From Lanius collurio (Eukaryota; Chordata; Aves; Passeriformes; Laniidae), in the NCBI GenBank assembly GCA_020086605.1, contig JACBWW010000003.1:4563260-4627259 (forward strand): 64,000 nt of DNA, given 5' to 3'. Both the position numbers and the translations under genes were made by a program. Shown here in pieces: positions 23,641 to 38,359 of this stretch. Below the pieces are notes generated by a model. The model was not told where the DNA came from. It saw only the letters and a program-made list of their open reading frames with translations, and searched no databases. Numbering within the stretch: position 1 is the first letter of the stretch; each line of letters opens with the position of its first letter.

Positions 23641-26600
23641 ACCAGAATAATGAAAAAAGCAGTTTTCTAAGGCATTTAGATTAGATTGAGTCATTGGCTA
23701 ACATTTTAGTATGGCCATTGTTGTGGTACATAGGACACAGCCAAAATGGAGAAAAACAGATTTGAGATTAAGAGGTTTGGCCTTTATTACTTCTCACCCC
23801 AAATTCTGTCTAAAATGTTAGACATGCATTTGTATGTTTCTAGGGTAGTTCATACAGTAGTTAGCTCTGATGATGAGCTCTTTATTCTATTACTAAATCA
23901 CAATATCTCAATTGTGTTCTATTATTATATTGAAATATTATAGTATTCTTAAGGCACAAGTGACTACAAAAACATGCTCTGTTGTACATAGCATGAAAAC
24001 TAATTGGCCTCCAGATATAGAAAAGTGGAAATGTACTGTAGATAATTAGGTCAGTCTTGAGGGTCTTCTAGGCCTGTCTTTGACCCATAATATTTCTAAC
24101 TCATGGATGCAGTTAGAATAAAACTGTTATAGTCTAGAGGGAATGCAGATTTAAAGGTCTTTGCTTGTCATATCATTTGGTATTTTCTCAGTTAATTAAA
24201 AAAAAACAGAGATCAAAACTTGTAGGAATGAGGATTTAAATTATATATTCATTTTGGTATTGTAGCTGAGCCTAACAATATGGTTTTGCAGCTCAGAAGT
24301 GATACTATTTGTAATATATTTTTATGGTTAACAGTATATGCAATGATACGGGGCTTCAACAAACACAAATGCATTTGTAATTCCATATTTAATAATTTGT
24401 AGAATTAATATATTTCTCAAATCCTCAACACCTCACTTCACCTCTCAGCTCAACCCACTCACTAGTGCAAGCTCATTTAAAGAAACCTGAAGGGTATAAT
24501 TCAGTAAAATGTGACTGCTTTTCTCCCTGCCTTTTTTAATGAGGAAGTATAATAAAATTCTTAATTTGGTTCCATGATTATCTAAAATCTAACACACTGC
24601 AAACCTACTACCATGAGCAATAAGGAGCATGTCTCTGAGTGTTTTGTGCAACTGAGGAATGCATCCAAGTAACTGTGTTTTCATTTGTGACGTGCAGCAG
24701 TCTCAGAGAGTCTATTTGGGTGAACTCAAACTAGAAAGTGCTCACTCCCCAGCAGCACACCTAATGCATACCAGATGAAACTGGGCATTCAGACCGTGAA
24801 ATCATACCACAACCAGCCAAAAGTAAACCCCAGGGAAACATGTACAGTAGGGATGTCAGGTGTGCCTGTAGGTCCAGTTTCTGAGAACAGATCATCTTGA
24901 CATGCTTCAGCTTTAACTGTATAATTTCACAAGGCGAAAGCAGTAGAGTGTTGTACATAACAGGACAGCCTGGGCAAATGGAGCCCAGCAAGGCACAGAT
25001 CCATGCCCAAGTAGCCTAGCTCCCAGATGTATTTTATTATGTCTATTTTATATAATATTTTAAATCTAGTTTCCTCAGTCATGTTCACAACCTCTGACTG
25101 TACTTCAAATGGAGTGTGCAGGGTTACTTGAACACACCAAGTGCAGTCAGTCCTTTGCCAAATATTGGGCAAGATGAATCTGCAGAGTAGGAGGTGAAAC
25201 ATAAATCCTGGACTTCTGAATTGAATAAAAGCACAGGATTGATTAGTCAAGCAATCACAATCTGACCTGGCTTGGATTGATTAAATCTTCTGCTGCTCTG
25301 AAAGCAGCAGTTTACCTAATACCCTGATGTTTTGGAGTGAATGAAGCTCAAAGCTTTGTGTTTCAGGGCTAAATCACGTAAATCCTATTTTATACCCACA
25401 CACCCAAACACACCTCCACACCATGTCTATTTCATTTTCTCAGATCATAGGCATTTGCCTGTCAACAAGGCCAGTATTAAACCTGCTCATTCACACAATT
25501 TCAATCCCTCTAAATCTCATGGTCTATGATGCTTGCTTTCTCACTGTTTGCAGCATGACTTAACTCTTCCACAACAATAACACTGCCTTTTAAGAGCTTG
25601 AAGTCAGTCCCCTGAGAAGTCTGGATCTGAACAACTACAGCTGCCCTTGGTTTTCAAAAGTCATTAAGAATACAACTTCCACTGTCTTCTTGGAGCTGCT
25701 AGATAGATGACAGAAATCAGGAATCTCCTGAAGGACGTAGCCAGGTTACCAAGGAAAAAAGATCAGAAAACAAAATGTCAACTAAGCATTACACTAAATA
25801 GCCAAAACAACCAATTATCTGTGGATTCAGCTGTCCTGCAAACCCAGCTTTCAAAAAATATTAATGGTATGTGAACCACTGCAAAATATTCACTATTCCT
25901 GAGTTCACTGTATTAGCAAGACATACTAAATAACTGGGTTTCACATTGGTCTTGTGAACTAGAGCTTCCATGGCCAGTCAGCTGAAAGTCTTAGAACTGG
26001 TCAGGTAGTCTTTGCCAAATGTATTATTCAAAGAGTACTGTTGTTACTCATCAAAATTCTTCTTCAGCAAACAGTTTTTAGCAGCATTTGACCAATTGTG
26101 TAGCTGGCTGAATATAATTCACTGAATAAATTAATTAATGTATAATAGCAATATTTGCTGAATAATTTATTTGAGGAATATTCTTTTCAAGTATTTGACA
26201 GGCTCCATTAAATTCCAACAAAATCTAAGGTGTCACCTAATTAAAAATAATTAAAAGTCTATTTACAAAGATTTGCCTTATTCTTTGGTACATTTTATGG
26301 CATTTGACTCACTCTCCAGTTCCCCGAAAAAGTTATAACTAGATAACCTGCACAGGAAAGCAGATTCAGACTGCTCAAAGCTTTAAACTTGTGTTTTCAC
26401 TGCTATTTACAGATCAAGACATGCCAAATATATGCTTCTCACAGAGGCCACCCCTATACCCCACTTTCACTACCAAAACCTGGCCACAAAAAATAGATAC
26501 ATGTTATTCTTTCCTACATGGGACATGCAGAATAGCTCAAGACATTTCAACAGAGGAGTTGTGTTGACACGTCTCACTAGAGTGAGAGAGAGAAAATGGA

Positions 26601-29600
26601 CACCAGGCATGGTGATGGGTCTAGGTAAGACATGGCTTCTTAGCCAGTTGTAAAATAAAATCATTTCTACTGAAAACAAAAGTCACATGCCTTAAAACTT
26701 GTGGAACTGTAAATATGGCTGTGAAGAAAATATTGTTCCTTTACAGATAGAATACTTTTTCTGAGCACTGTCTTCCATGTCGGTATTTTTTAGCCTTTAG
26801 ATGTCTACTAGAAATGTTAATGTCACTGCAGAGTAGATTTGTCTCAAGTAAGATTCTGCCCCAAGAGGAGGACAAAGCATGCAGAATGCCCAAAGTTTGA
26901 GAGGCAAATCTACAGCTGGATTTCTGATGGAAGTGAAATCTCTAAATCTTTTTTGGGCTATGTCTCAAAAATATAACCTTTCCCACTAGCAGCATCTGAT
27001 GTTAATTGGAAGTACCAAAATATTGAGTTGGACTGAACCTTCTGTGAAGTATCTTGATTTTGACCTAAGTTTATTTATTGACTTTCCTTTCCACATATGT
27101 TTATGCTGATACCTACCTCCCCAAAACCAGTTTCTGTTTCGTCTGAATGTTGCACCAGTGAAAACAAGTTCCAAAATTTGTTTACCGACAATTTACTCAA
27201 AATACTAATCACTTATTAAATGTGATTTCAAATTTCCTGAATGTCTTGAAGCATAAATATTACCTATTTTTTGCACATCTTGTAGTTTTGTACTCCATTC
27301 TAGGCTCTTATTTAAAATCCAGTCTAAGCTGATCTCTGTAACTATACACAAAACATAACACACATCACGATTTTTTGCAGCATCATTTTGCTGCTCACAG
27401 GATTCTCAGCTGCCCATTGATGCAGAAGACTCAGCGGCCACCTTTTGTTGTGTATCTGCATTTATTAGCAACCCTTTTCGTAATACTGTCTTTTTACTGA
27501 TGAGCACTTGACGTGTCTCCTGGTTGTCTGCCAACTAGTCTTCTTCCCATTATTGCTGCCAGAACAACAAGACTTTCAGGAACAGACTTTATTTAAATCC
27601 TGTAGCCTTTACCTCCCACTTCTCTTTTGTTTTAGTGGGCATTTTGTCTCCCTGAAGCATCCATTCAGAATGTGGTCTCCCAGTGGTTAATCTCATTACA
27701 GATAATCCCATGTACTGAAAATCCTTCCAGTAGGATAATCTTGTGAACAGCTTCCCTCTGCTGCCTTCCCACCATTCTTTCAGGGCTGAATTATTTTGAT
27801 CTATTAAATAAATGGATCTCACCTACATATAATAGTTTTCCCCTTAGACTAATTGGTTGGTACTGAAGTACTAACCTCACACTTTGTATTCAGTCCTATT
27901 TCTGGGCAAAAAAAGAATCAGGCTGATGTTTTGGTCACTCACCACTGATATACATGAAAGAACTGCAAGATGGCCAACTAATTTCCCACTCAAAGACTGG
28001 TGACAAAAGGAGGCAGAGGCTTCTGAACAATATTATTACTCAGTTTATCTGTACATTATCTGTAGAATATGGAGATGGTAATTACTATTATAATTTCATT
28101 GAAAATTAACTACATATAAATCTAAATATCATCTTTCAATCGTTAGGCACAAGAGCATTAATTTATACTTGCATCTGTATGTGTACTTACAGCACAAATA
28201 ATGTTTAAATCATAACTTCAAGATATACAATTCAGTATTGTAGCTGTAAAGTTTAAGCAATACCTGCTTAATGCAGTTCCATGCAAATAGGCGCTGTAAA
28301 TCAATTCGTAAAACTTTTGTCATATATAAGTGAAATAAAATTTAAATTTAAACAGTCTCTACAAAATCCATGTTTATCAAATTTCTGTATTCATAGCAAT
28401 CCTGTTTACTCAAGGAAATATTATTCTTACTGTTGTATTAGAGTGAACAAAAATTCCACAGGTTTTAAGTAATTAACATACTCAAGATTTAAAGATTGAA
28501 ATGTTGTTTCCCAATACAACACTTCTGCAGCTGTATGCATGCTCTACTAAGCATCTCATTACAATATTCCTGACAAGCACTCTATACCCAGTTCTTTTCA
28601 TTCCGAGCCTTGAGAACGTTTGACCTTTTTTCCAAAAGGGGACTGGATGAGGTAAGGATAGCTTTGTTTTCCAAATCAAAAAGTGGAGTCAGATATTTGA
28701 GATCAATTGCATATTATTAAATGGAGACACTTTACATTTTTCCTAATTTATCTTTTAACATATGCTGAAAAATAATTAGTATTCAGGCACCAGATATGAA
28801 TCCACCATTCCTATTTTTCCATCTTCCGAGAACTGAAAAATGTAGTTTCCTCTGACATTTGATAGCTAACTTATAATAGCTGGAAAATAATCAAGAATCT
28901 GTCAGCCTCATAAAACCAATCTTAGGGTGTTATAGCTCAACACTTCCATATATTTAAAGTTAGGAAAACTAAATACTTCCAGCAACTAGAAAACTTGTTG
29001 CCATATAGTGTAATTGAAAACTTCTGTTTCCTACATGATCAAATGATGACTAATCTATCATATACTTTGTTGCATTATGCAGCATATGAGCTAAGTAATT
29101 AGCTAGAAGCAAATCTTTTTCATTATTTATCATGAACTCTTTTCCTCCCCAAATTAGCAGTAGCACAGTATGCACTAAATAATGAAAAGCTGCCAAGAAA
29201 CTCCTCTAATTCACTTAAACTTATTACATTATCAAATATATCTAGTGAAATTTGATTGTTGTCAAAAAAAAAAAAAAAGAAAGAAGTGGATTATTCCTAT
29301 GAGTTTTCGGAAACAATACATATTTCAATTGTTTTGAAGCATTAACAGCAATACAGAAACATTCACATTTCAACCAAGTTAATTATTGTTTTCTCATCTG
29401 AAAAAGGAACTGGCATTTTGTGGACAATATACAGATTTTTCTCTGTCTTAAACATACCTTTAGAGCACTCACTAAACAGTAGTAATACTTAAATTCTGTG
29501 TAGGAGTGACTGGTAGCATATATTTCATGGTTTTCTTAGTAGCAAAATTGTTTCAACAATTGTGTCCTTTAATTATATAAAAATTACTTTTATTACTTAT

Positions 29601-30289
29601 GTTTGCATTCTTTTTGTGCATCTGGCAGTCTTTCATGAAGAACTAAATAACTATTACTCAATCATTGCAAATTTTGACATGAAAAATACTTTCTTCATCT
29701 TTGTGAACAATGCAGCATTTCTTCTCAAAAATAATCAAGCAAGAAGTAGTTTATACTTTCTGACTGTTTCATGCAGAAAAATTATCAGAAACATTTGATC
29801 TTTCTGTATTTTGGATTAAATATAACCCTTGAGTTATTTTTGTTCAAAGAAGTCGTCTTTTTTTTTTTGAAGGAAGACTGATGCAAGATTTCTTTCAAAT
29901 TTACTGTCAAAGTTGTGACATGTTCACATCTCATTTACCAATCAAAGCACCTAAATAACGCTTTAGCTCAGCTTCTTATCAATTATTACACATTATCATA
30001 TGTGGTGTACTGAACTAATCATTCAAAGTACTGTGTCCTACAAAACCAATACAACAAATATAAGTAAATATAATACAATCATCTTTAGATATCCAGCACA
30101 CTGACTACAAAGCAACTGCTCTACAAATACATTTTAAATGTAACTTTCTGAATGTCAAAGCTAGTAGTGCTTATAAATTCATAATTTTTTTTACTTAGGA
30201 TTCTGTTTTTTAAAAAGTCAGTGTAAGTATAAAGTATATTAAGCCTGTGAGTGTATAGTACTCCTATTTGAGAAGCCTTGATCTTAGAC
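23641..30289. other. Non-coding, no gene recognised
   Basis: Long AT-rich unique stretch with one poly-A run (29264-29278). Predicted frames are short, hydrophobic or low-complexity, and overlap on both strands. I could not identify any repeat family, exon or RNA gene in it. Confidence 0.5.
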
Positions 30290-30299
30290 CAGTTGGGCT

Positions 30300-30680
30300 G
30301 AGAATATAAAACAGCCTTCAGAGCAGCAGCTCAGTATGACTCATTCTGATATCCCTCTGATGGGGTGAATACTAATAATACATCTCTCTGTTTGTTGTGC
30401 TGAGATTTTTTTCCCCCTCACTCAGACAAGGGAGGGAAAGCTTTATGTTTCTCTCCTCATATAAATGAGTCCATATCTGGCTTGAAGAAAGTTTTCCACC
30501 ACAGTTCTCTGAAAATTTCAGCTGGGCCTTACTGTAAGTTCAGAAAAAGATTACTTCCTTTCCCAGTTCAGTATCACAGCTCAGAATCTCCTCTCGGCAG
30601 GAGAGAGGTACAATAGAGTGAAGCTGGAGATGTTCTCCAACATACAGCCTGGCAAAGTCAAATGAGAAAACTCTGGTAAG
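30300..30680 (+). promoter_or_regulatory. Weak promoter-like patch with a possible first exon
   Basis: TATAAA at 30305-30310 is followed about 30 bases later by GC-balanced sequence, a perfect AP-1 site (TGACTCA, 30337-30343) and, at 30675/30676, a good splice donor (CTCTG|GTAAGTCC). A TATA-driven non-coding first exon of about 340 bases is thus possible. Each element alone is common by chance, and no coding frame of note lies between them. Inference only. Confidence 0.15.
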
Positions 30681-32614
30681 TCCCTTGACCCTTAAAGTTT
30701 CAGTCAGAGACTTTTCCCCTTCTCATAGTACTCATGCAATCATTGCCATAAAATATTTATACAAACAGTAAACATCCACATTCCACATGCCCATTAGTCA
30801 CAAAGGCTTCTTCCTTGCACAGCTCTGCCCTGCCATGGTGCAAGAGAGGGGGAGAAAAGAGCTAACAAATACAGTTTCTGGTCTGTAGCTCTGTGATTTC
30901 TGTTTCAGGTGTGCTGTTAAATTATTACAAAGAAACTTAGTTCTTTTGGTGTTTTTTTAACTGCTGGAAATGTACTTCTGGTGTTTCTATCAAGTGTTGA
31001 TTTTGGGACCTTCCATGTCTACCTGAAAAACAGCACCAGTACTAACTAGCCAGCTGCTCAGAGGGAAGCACTTTTCAGACCACACTTTCACACTGAGGTA
31101 CCCAAGCCTTATTTTCTAATATCTGCATAACTACAGGAATTTCAGCTACTTCAAGGCAAGTGTTTTGCAAAAATAGTTGTAGCTTGTTCAGCTTGACTAT
31201 TACACTTTAGTGGAGAATTGCATCCATTTGTGGTAAATGTATAAGTGACTGAATAAATAGCCACTAACAATGGTTTATTTTACCACTAATATTCTTAATT
31301 CTCTCTCCTTTCCAAAAGACCATGTTAGCTTGCTGCCATCCCTCTCTAGGAAGTCATTCACAATTAAGCTCCTGGTGACTCTGTGTGTCATGCCAGCTTC
31401 TCAAAACACTGTAAGGAAGATAGATCGAATGACTGAAAATCTGGCTGGCTCTAACTTTTCACAGCATTTTTCATTAAATTAACACTAATAAACATCTGTA
31501 ATCTACTTCATTACTTCCTTTTCAAAAGGACATGTGACCAGAATCCATCTCTAATCCAAGCTGAATGTTACTTTGCTTTCCTTAACAAGATGTCAGACAG
31601 TCTTTATTTTGTATGATTCCTGTATAAGAAAATACATGCTGCCACAGCATTTGCCAAACAGGAACAGAGATATCTGCAAGAACATATAATTACTGTAGTA
31701 ATCAATAGTCACTACAAAGAATCATATCACCAAATAAAATAATCTATTAGCTCATAAAGAATATTTTTAATGAACTACATTGAAAGAATTACAGTGAAAG
31801 GTTATGCAGGAGCAGAAGTACCTATACATCTTCTAATATTTGTACTTCTTTTTAAACATCTATTTTTCATTTTGGAGTTTCTCATTCCCTTAGGTACAGC
31901 ATGAACTTAAAAGCAACCTAGATTCTTCTCAGGATTTTTAGAGTATATAATGGATCAATAATTTGTTGGTTTGTTTATGAAATATGCCAACTTACTGGGA
32001 CAGAGTCATTTTTAAGAGGAAAGAAAGATCAATATATACGTGCATAGATTTATGGGTGTTTTTGTTGCAATCAAAATAAGTCTTATTTTTTAAAGAACTC
32101 TAAAAGGCAAGCTTGGCTTTTCTTTTTTATCGGTGCATTGGCTTGAGCAGGCCACTAATAAATACAACTTGTGAATCTTTCAGTCTGTTAAAAATCCCTT
32201 GGACTTTAATTTGAGTAAGTTCTAAAAACACAAACAACAAGCCTACTAAAACCTTTTAAACATGGTGATGACTACAACATGTTCACTTCTTTAAATACAT
32301 GAAATGTTTGCCTATCCACTGCTGTACTTTTTCTTCCCTCAGGTTACCTGGATAAAAGTTTCTCAGGAGAAAAAACCAACAGTAGATGGGTGAAATGAGG
32401 GTTTGGACCCCCATTTCCTAACTGTATCCCCCACACAGGGCCACAGCTTTTCTCTTCCAGCAGCAATGCAATCAGACAATGCAATGTGACATCAGACTTG
32501 TGTTAGTTTTCAATGTCGTCAGTGCCTTGTACATTCTAAAATTATAATATTAAATTTACCTATTACCTGCTAGTTTTGATGTCAAAGCTGCAGACACAGA
32601 AGCATCATGAGCAC
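30681..32614. other. Non-coding, no gene recognised
   Basis: Unique AT-rich DNA; no repeat or gene identified. Confidence 0.5.
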
Positions 32615-32745
32615 AAAGGGTCCAAAGACAGGTTGGAAGGGGCTTCAAGAAACCTGATCTAGTGGGTGGCATCCCTTACCATGGCAGGGGGGCTGGAACT
32701 GTATCATATTTGAGGTCCTGTCGAAATCAAACCCTTCTATGACTC
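32615..32745 (+). mobile_element. CR1 LINE 3' end, sense
   Basis: CAGGTTGGAAGGGGCTTCAA, then GAAACCTGATCTAGTGGGTG, ACCATGGCAGGGGGGCTGGA, ACTGTATCATATTTGAGGTC and a final CCCTTCTATGACTC reproduce the last 130 bases of a CR1 element, including a decayed ATTCTATG-type terminus. It is strongly 5' truncated and non-coding. Confidence 0.9.
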
Positions 32746-35662
32746 TCTAAGTCCCTTTGGGTTTCAGTGATCCTAGTACTGTTCTCTAACTGCTTTCCTA
32801 CCAGCCATGAACACAGATACCCATCTTCTGATGGCACACAGGACTTTAGCAGCCACTCTTCACACATCAGTCAGAATTTCAAACTAGGTGCATCTCAGCC
32901 TACCTAACCCCTAGGGTTCACTTCGATTATTTTTGTATTCTCAGAGGCTGTACAAAATATAAAAGGTAGGATGGTGATAGTGCTGTATATACAATATCTA
33001 ACTTTTACCTAGCAGATACAGCATTCATCTCTCAGAGAGGTAAGAACAGTCTTTCTCTTCTTGGGCAGGCCAGGTCATAACTCTGTGAAATAATCCTAGG
33101 AAGAGGGATATCATCTCTTTTCTGAAATGCTGAGGAAACCTTTTTTATATGCAACCTAAGGACTAGACCCTGTATCTCCTAGGTTGTCTACTGTAAGATG
33201 AACCTAAAAGTGATGTGAGTTTTGACATGTGCTTACCATGAAAATATCCACAATCCTTCAAACTCACACTGGCCATTAGCAGCTGTTATCTCTCGTACAC
33301 AAACAGGCATGGTGCATGCCCAAGCTGAATGAGGCATGTTTAACCTTTCTATATGTTCTTCAAGAGGGGATTGAATTGAAATATAAAAATGGAGTTCGGT
33401 GTAGACAGTTATTCCCGGAATCCTAGGCACTGCATAGCCTCTCACTGAACACAGCACATCTGAGATCCAGACTTTTCATGTGACAGCGCCTTCGCTTTTG
33501 TTGCTGTGGGCGTAGATACAGTCTTGATTTACTGAAAAAAAATCAGAATAAATTGGCCACTACCTCCCTTAGCAGATCTGTTCCACTCATAACAGGAAAG
33601 GTCTATCTTTCAAATCAGAGTAAATAGTGTAATCAAAGGCACTTTTGTTTCTTCCCTATTTTACACATAAAGGATGAAGAAATATTATTATATACAGATT
33701 ACATAATAGTGGAAATGAAATACATATTAGAAGAAAATTAACTATTTTATTTACTGGATTGCTAATTGCACTTAAGTGATAACCTTTATTTTTTGGAAAA
33801 TGTCATTAAGGAATGGAATGTAGTACTCTTTGATTAAAAAAAAAAATATAGTTGCATTTTTTCCGTTCTTCATGCAGGTTAATTTTTTGCATTCTTTGTC
33901 CATAATTACATTGTAATTTGACAAACTTTGCTTAGAAAATAAGAGACCACAAAATTGATTTTTACTGCTTAAGCAACTAAGCTAGTCTATTGATCTCTCA
34001 ATTCTTTGTGTGATTTCAGATAGCTTCCTTAAAATATACTAGAACAGTCCAGGTTTTTCTGTGGGAAAAGGATAACATTATGCAAGTCACCTACTAAACA
34101 CAGTTTATTCAAGTGTTTATCAAATCCTATTTTCTTCCTCAATGGATACTTTCTCTTACTTGTTTTCCCTCTTTCCCTCTCCGTGCTTTCCAGACATATC
34201 AAAGGCATCATTAAAGAAGCATAAAAGAGAAATCAAGGAAAAAAACCAAGATTACCTTGTTAAGAAAAATTCAAATAGGCTACTAAACCAAGAAGAAATA
34301 GCAAATAAAATATTTAAAATATTTTTTTAAAGACATTATTATTAAAATTTTGATTGTGATGTGTCTCTGTCAGAATTCAAATTGAAACTGCACCACCTCT
34401 TTAGTATGCCAAAGGTTCCCCAAAATAGCCATTTAAACAAAGTAATTTATATGCTTCCATATGTGTTTATTCTCAGAATTAAAAGAAATGTGCAAATTAT
34501 CCAGGAAAATTATTTTTCATTGCTTTACTCTACAATTTTATTACATTATCAACAAAATGATCAGAAAATCATAGAAAAAAAAAAAAGCTTTCAAGGCTTT
34601 ACAGAGTTGCTTGTAACTTTACAGAAGTTACCAGAGGAAATTTACCTTTCTTGTCTTGTTCTGACTCTGGCTGTCATGGGTAAAATTCTTAGTTGCTGTC
34701 CTACCGATTAAAAAAAAAGGCATCAAACCACAACATTCAATTCTGTCAGGGCTGTCAGAAAGGTGGAGAAAATTACCCAAGAGTTCTGTCTGTTCTTTGA
34801 ATAAAATCAAGAAAAAAAGAACACATTTATTTCCTTCATTTATATTTTTATTTCTTTCAGTGTGCCTGTCCAGTTCTAAACACAATTCCTTCTTGGTTTT
34901 TTTCTACCAGTGTTGTTTTTATTGCCTCATTTTAAAATGAATTCAATGCAATTTAAGGAGATTACATGCCACTAATAAGTACATTGTATGTCTCTGACTA
35001 CAAAGGTGGCGGTCAACTTCAATGGATAATTTACATGTATTTATTGCTCTCTAAATCAACATGCCATGATAATTGTTACATATGAATAATTTCTAGTTTT
35101 ATTATGAATTATGTTTCTCTTAGGTGTCTTAACTTACAGTGAGGTAAGCAAAGTGAGAAACTGTAAAATAGACTTTTAAAAATACTGAATTAATAAATAA
35201 TAATTAGTATTCCTCTCTTTTGTACTTTACAGTTTCATGCACAAACTTACTTAGAGGTAATAAAAAAAGTCTGTATCACCTCAAAAAGTCTATGATGCTG
35301 CAGTAAATTTTGTGTTTATTTATCCCATAAGTCCTTAGATAAATTCTGTTTGTTCAATTTGAGTAAATTAAGAACATACATAGTCAAATAATACATTAGA
35401 CCTCAATAAAGTCCAGTTGATTAATGAATCAACTTAAAATTACTACACCGTTTGCAGAAGTCTGCATTAGAAATAATATGTTCACATTTATTTTATGCAG
35501 TACTCTCCAATATATAAATGGAACTAATCTATCAGTCTTTGAACTCTTCATTATTTTTCATCTCTGTTACTTGTAGACAAAAATACTTCAAGAAGATCAT
35601 GTGGTCTTTAGTATAGCAATGTCTGCTTTTCCAAGTTTCTACAATATGAAAAAATAAGTCCT
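32746..35662. other. Non-coding, no gene recognised
   Basis: AT-rich unique DNA. The plus-strand frame 34361-34711 (116 codons) has no recognisable domain and overlaps a minus-strand frame. Confidence 0.5.
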
Positions 35663-35703
35663 AATCATCATCATCATCATCATCATCATCTCATCTCATC
35701 ATG
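35663..35703. repeat. (ATC)n microsatellite
   Basis: About nine perfect ATC units followed by an interrupted TCATC/TCATC section. Likely length-polymorphic. Confidence 0.95.
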
Positions 35704-37830
35704 CAGGTGCTGTTTTAGGAATTTTGCTAAAATATAAAATGCCCAAAGTAATGATGAGGTGTTACCTGTCTTTGAACTTTCATTATGAAAACTAGAAACT
35801 ACTTCTCAAAGATGCTAATTTATGGATTTCATTAGGTTTTGTTGAGCTGAGCAGGAAACTCTTAGTTTTGTTTTCCAATTTGCTGGGAAAGATATTCCAT
35901 TGACTGGGTAGCTATTGACTGTGCTTAATGTTAAAATTTCTGAAAAAATGACTATTTTTGTTAAAACCCTTGGAGATCAGATTACATCTCACCTTGTAAG
36001 TCCCAAAGGAATGAAATTCATTACCATTGTGATCCCATTCTTTGTGCATGTTGACAATGTCTTGGGAAAAAAAAAACAAACAACAGAGTGATTGAAAAGA
36101 CCACACAAAACAATTTCAAAATGCTTTAGGCATAAACTATGTGAGTGACAACTACAAATTTAAGTGCTGTAATTCTTTGATTAATAGAAAGAAAGTGATT
36201 TAGATTATTTTGATAACAGCCTTTAGGAAAAAAAAATGACACTTAAAGGACTATAGAAATTTGAGGTTTGAATTACTTGCCTAAGATGTGTTTTTAAAAA
36301 TAACCTGTCACCTATATTTTGGAAGGAGAAAAAAAAAGCCAAGTTATTGGTTTTTTACAAAGTAAACTACCTACTGTATACTCCAGAAGTGACACTTACA
36401 TTATTTCTTACCATATCCAAAACTTCATGAACTTGAAACATATAATAGCCTATTACAGAGCCAGAGTATGGACATGATAAGAAAGCAAATTCAGAATTTA
36501 CTTCTAGTTCATTAAAAAGAGCAAAGCTGTGGTCTGTCTTTTCAAAAAATACTTCCATACAAAGACTTCTCATTATTAATAGCAGTTTTGATCAATACAG
36601 AGATCAATAATGCATAATCATCAAGTGCCAAGTATACTAAGATGAAATAAAATTACCTGTTTTAACAAGTGCATTTGAAGCCCAAATCTGCTCTAAATTT
36701 CTACTTGTGTGACATAAAGGAAACCAAAGGCACTCATTTAGGTGGTCAAATAATGAATTAAGTACCTAACTGAAACTTCTTGTTTTACTGTTATTAATTT
36801 TTCACAACAAAATATCTGGAACTCCTCAGTGCTTTTAAACAACACCTTTTTCATAACTCAGTACCCCCTCAGGAAGGAGAAGCCCAGGAACTCTGTAGAT
36901 CTGTAAGGAACCCAACACGCCATTTCCCGCTATTCATAAACCTCTGAAACAAATTTGCATCCTCCATCTCCCCTTCTCCATTGAAGGTTAGCCCCCAGAA
37001 TTCTTCTGTCCCTCACTTTGCTATATCTGTGGTCTGATTTTGTGTAAGAAGCTAAAGGAAAGTGAAAGATCCTAAAAAAGAGTATGTTAGTTCTGTCTCA
37101 CTTGTTTCCCTCTCTGATAATCCAAAAGATCCTGTCTTAGACCAAATTTCAGCTGTTAGACCAATCACTCAGTGCTGACACCAAGTGATGTTCCTTAATA
37201 GGAGGCAAAAGCCAGCATTTGCTTAAGTTGTCATTCTCACACTTTTGTAACCACCTTCACATTGGTTTCAGACTTCAGTTCCTTATTTAAGAAATTAATT
37301 TGATCTTACTCAAACAAGATTTCTTTTTTTAGTACATCTTCAGAAAACTCTTTAATGAGATCAATCAAATAGATATTTGCATATTACACAGCTTTTAAAG
37401 AAACACAAAATTTACACCTTTTTTTCAGCTTTTTTGGTTCAAATAATTACCTATAAATTAGGGGTTTTGCAGATAGGTCTAACAATGAGTTCAGCCTAAA
37501 GTATTATTTATTTTGTATCTCATAATTGTTTTGTTTATAGGAACTGCAAAATCAGATGAAAATTTATAGCATGAGTCATTACTGAAGGACTTAAGAAACA
37601 AAGTTCACCCACGCAGTAAAACTGCAGATTTCACAAGTCTCCACTCAGTCAAACAGGAAGAAGGGAAATTTACCTTTGTGAAAACATTTTTAAAAACCAT
37701 TTGTTCTCTCTTCAACCCTCTCAGAGGAAAAGCCGCACAGAGCAGGAACATTCACACAGCGCATGTATTGTGAGTATTTGGGATTGCCCACTGCCAAAAA
37801 GATTCTTAGTTCTTAGCATAGGAGCAATGG
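35704..37830. other. Non-coding, no gene recognised
   Basis: Unique sequence; 36850-37060 is more C-rich than its surroundings and could be an unrecognised old LTR, but no boundaries or signals support it. Confidence 0.45.
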
Positions 37831-37835
37831 TTCTT

Positions 37836-37985
37836 CGGATAACTCAGGTTAGAAGAGACTACAAGAGATCTCAAGTCCAACCTTCTGCACCCTGTGCCGA
37901 ACTTCAAAACAGAACAGAATAGAACAGAATAGTTCAATTGGAAGGGAAGTACAACTATCCCTTAGTCCACCTGCACCTTACTCCA
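37836..37985 (-). mobile_element. Two adjacent CR1 3' ends, antisense
   Basis: The first (about 37836-37900) reads AACTCAGGTTAGAAGAGACT then ATCTCAAGTCCAACCTTCTG, the antisense of a CR1 tail. The second (about 37906-37985) starts with a pentamer-like run AACAGAATAGAACAGAATAG, then TTCAATTGGAAGGGAAGTAC and TTAGTCCACCTGCACC, another CR1-type tail of a different subfamily. They follow each other in the same orientation, implying a CR1 inserted at or beside an older CR1 terminus. Confidence 0.7.
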
Positions 37986-38359
37986 GTTTATCACTGCCTT
38001 TCTCTAGATGAGTTCTACAAGTGCTGAACAGCTGGGAATAATAAACAATCAAATTTTGCTGCAGTGTGCATGAACCTGAAGCTATTTCAGTTAAAACCAC
38101 GGAAGTTCTTCTGATTATTTCAGGAGAGGAAAAAATGAAGACAAATTTTTTTAGAAATTTATATCCATTGTCAGATGATGTCAGTTTTGCGTCAAAAGAC
38201 TACTGTTAGTAACTAGAAGTTTAGAGCTCTAAAACTCGAAAGGTTTTTCCTGAAACTCTGAAAGAGGCATAGAGAAGTGGCCATACAGATCCCATGAAAT
38301 AGACCACATAAACTTAAGGTCTTTTTCTTTCAATCCCCCAAAGTCCTTAAACAAAAAGC

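Noticed and set aside
35663..35703. CRISPR-like or regulatory repeat array
   Set aside because: A plain ATC trinucleotide microsatellite.
36850..37060. Old antisense LTR
   Set aside because: C-richer texture only; no TG...CA edges, poly-A signal or duplication could be found.
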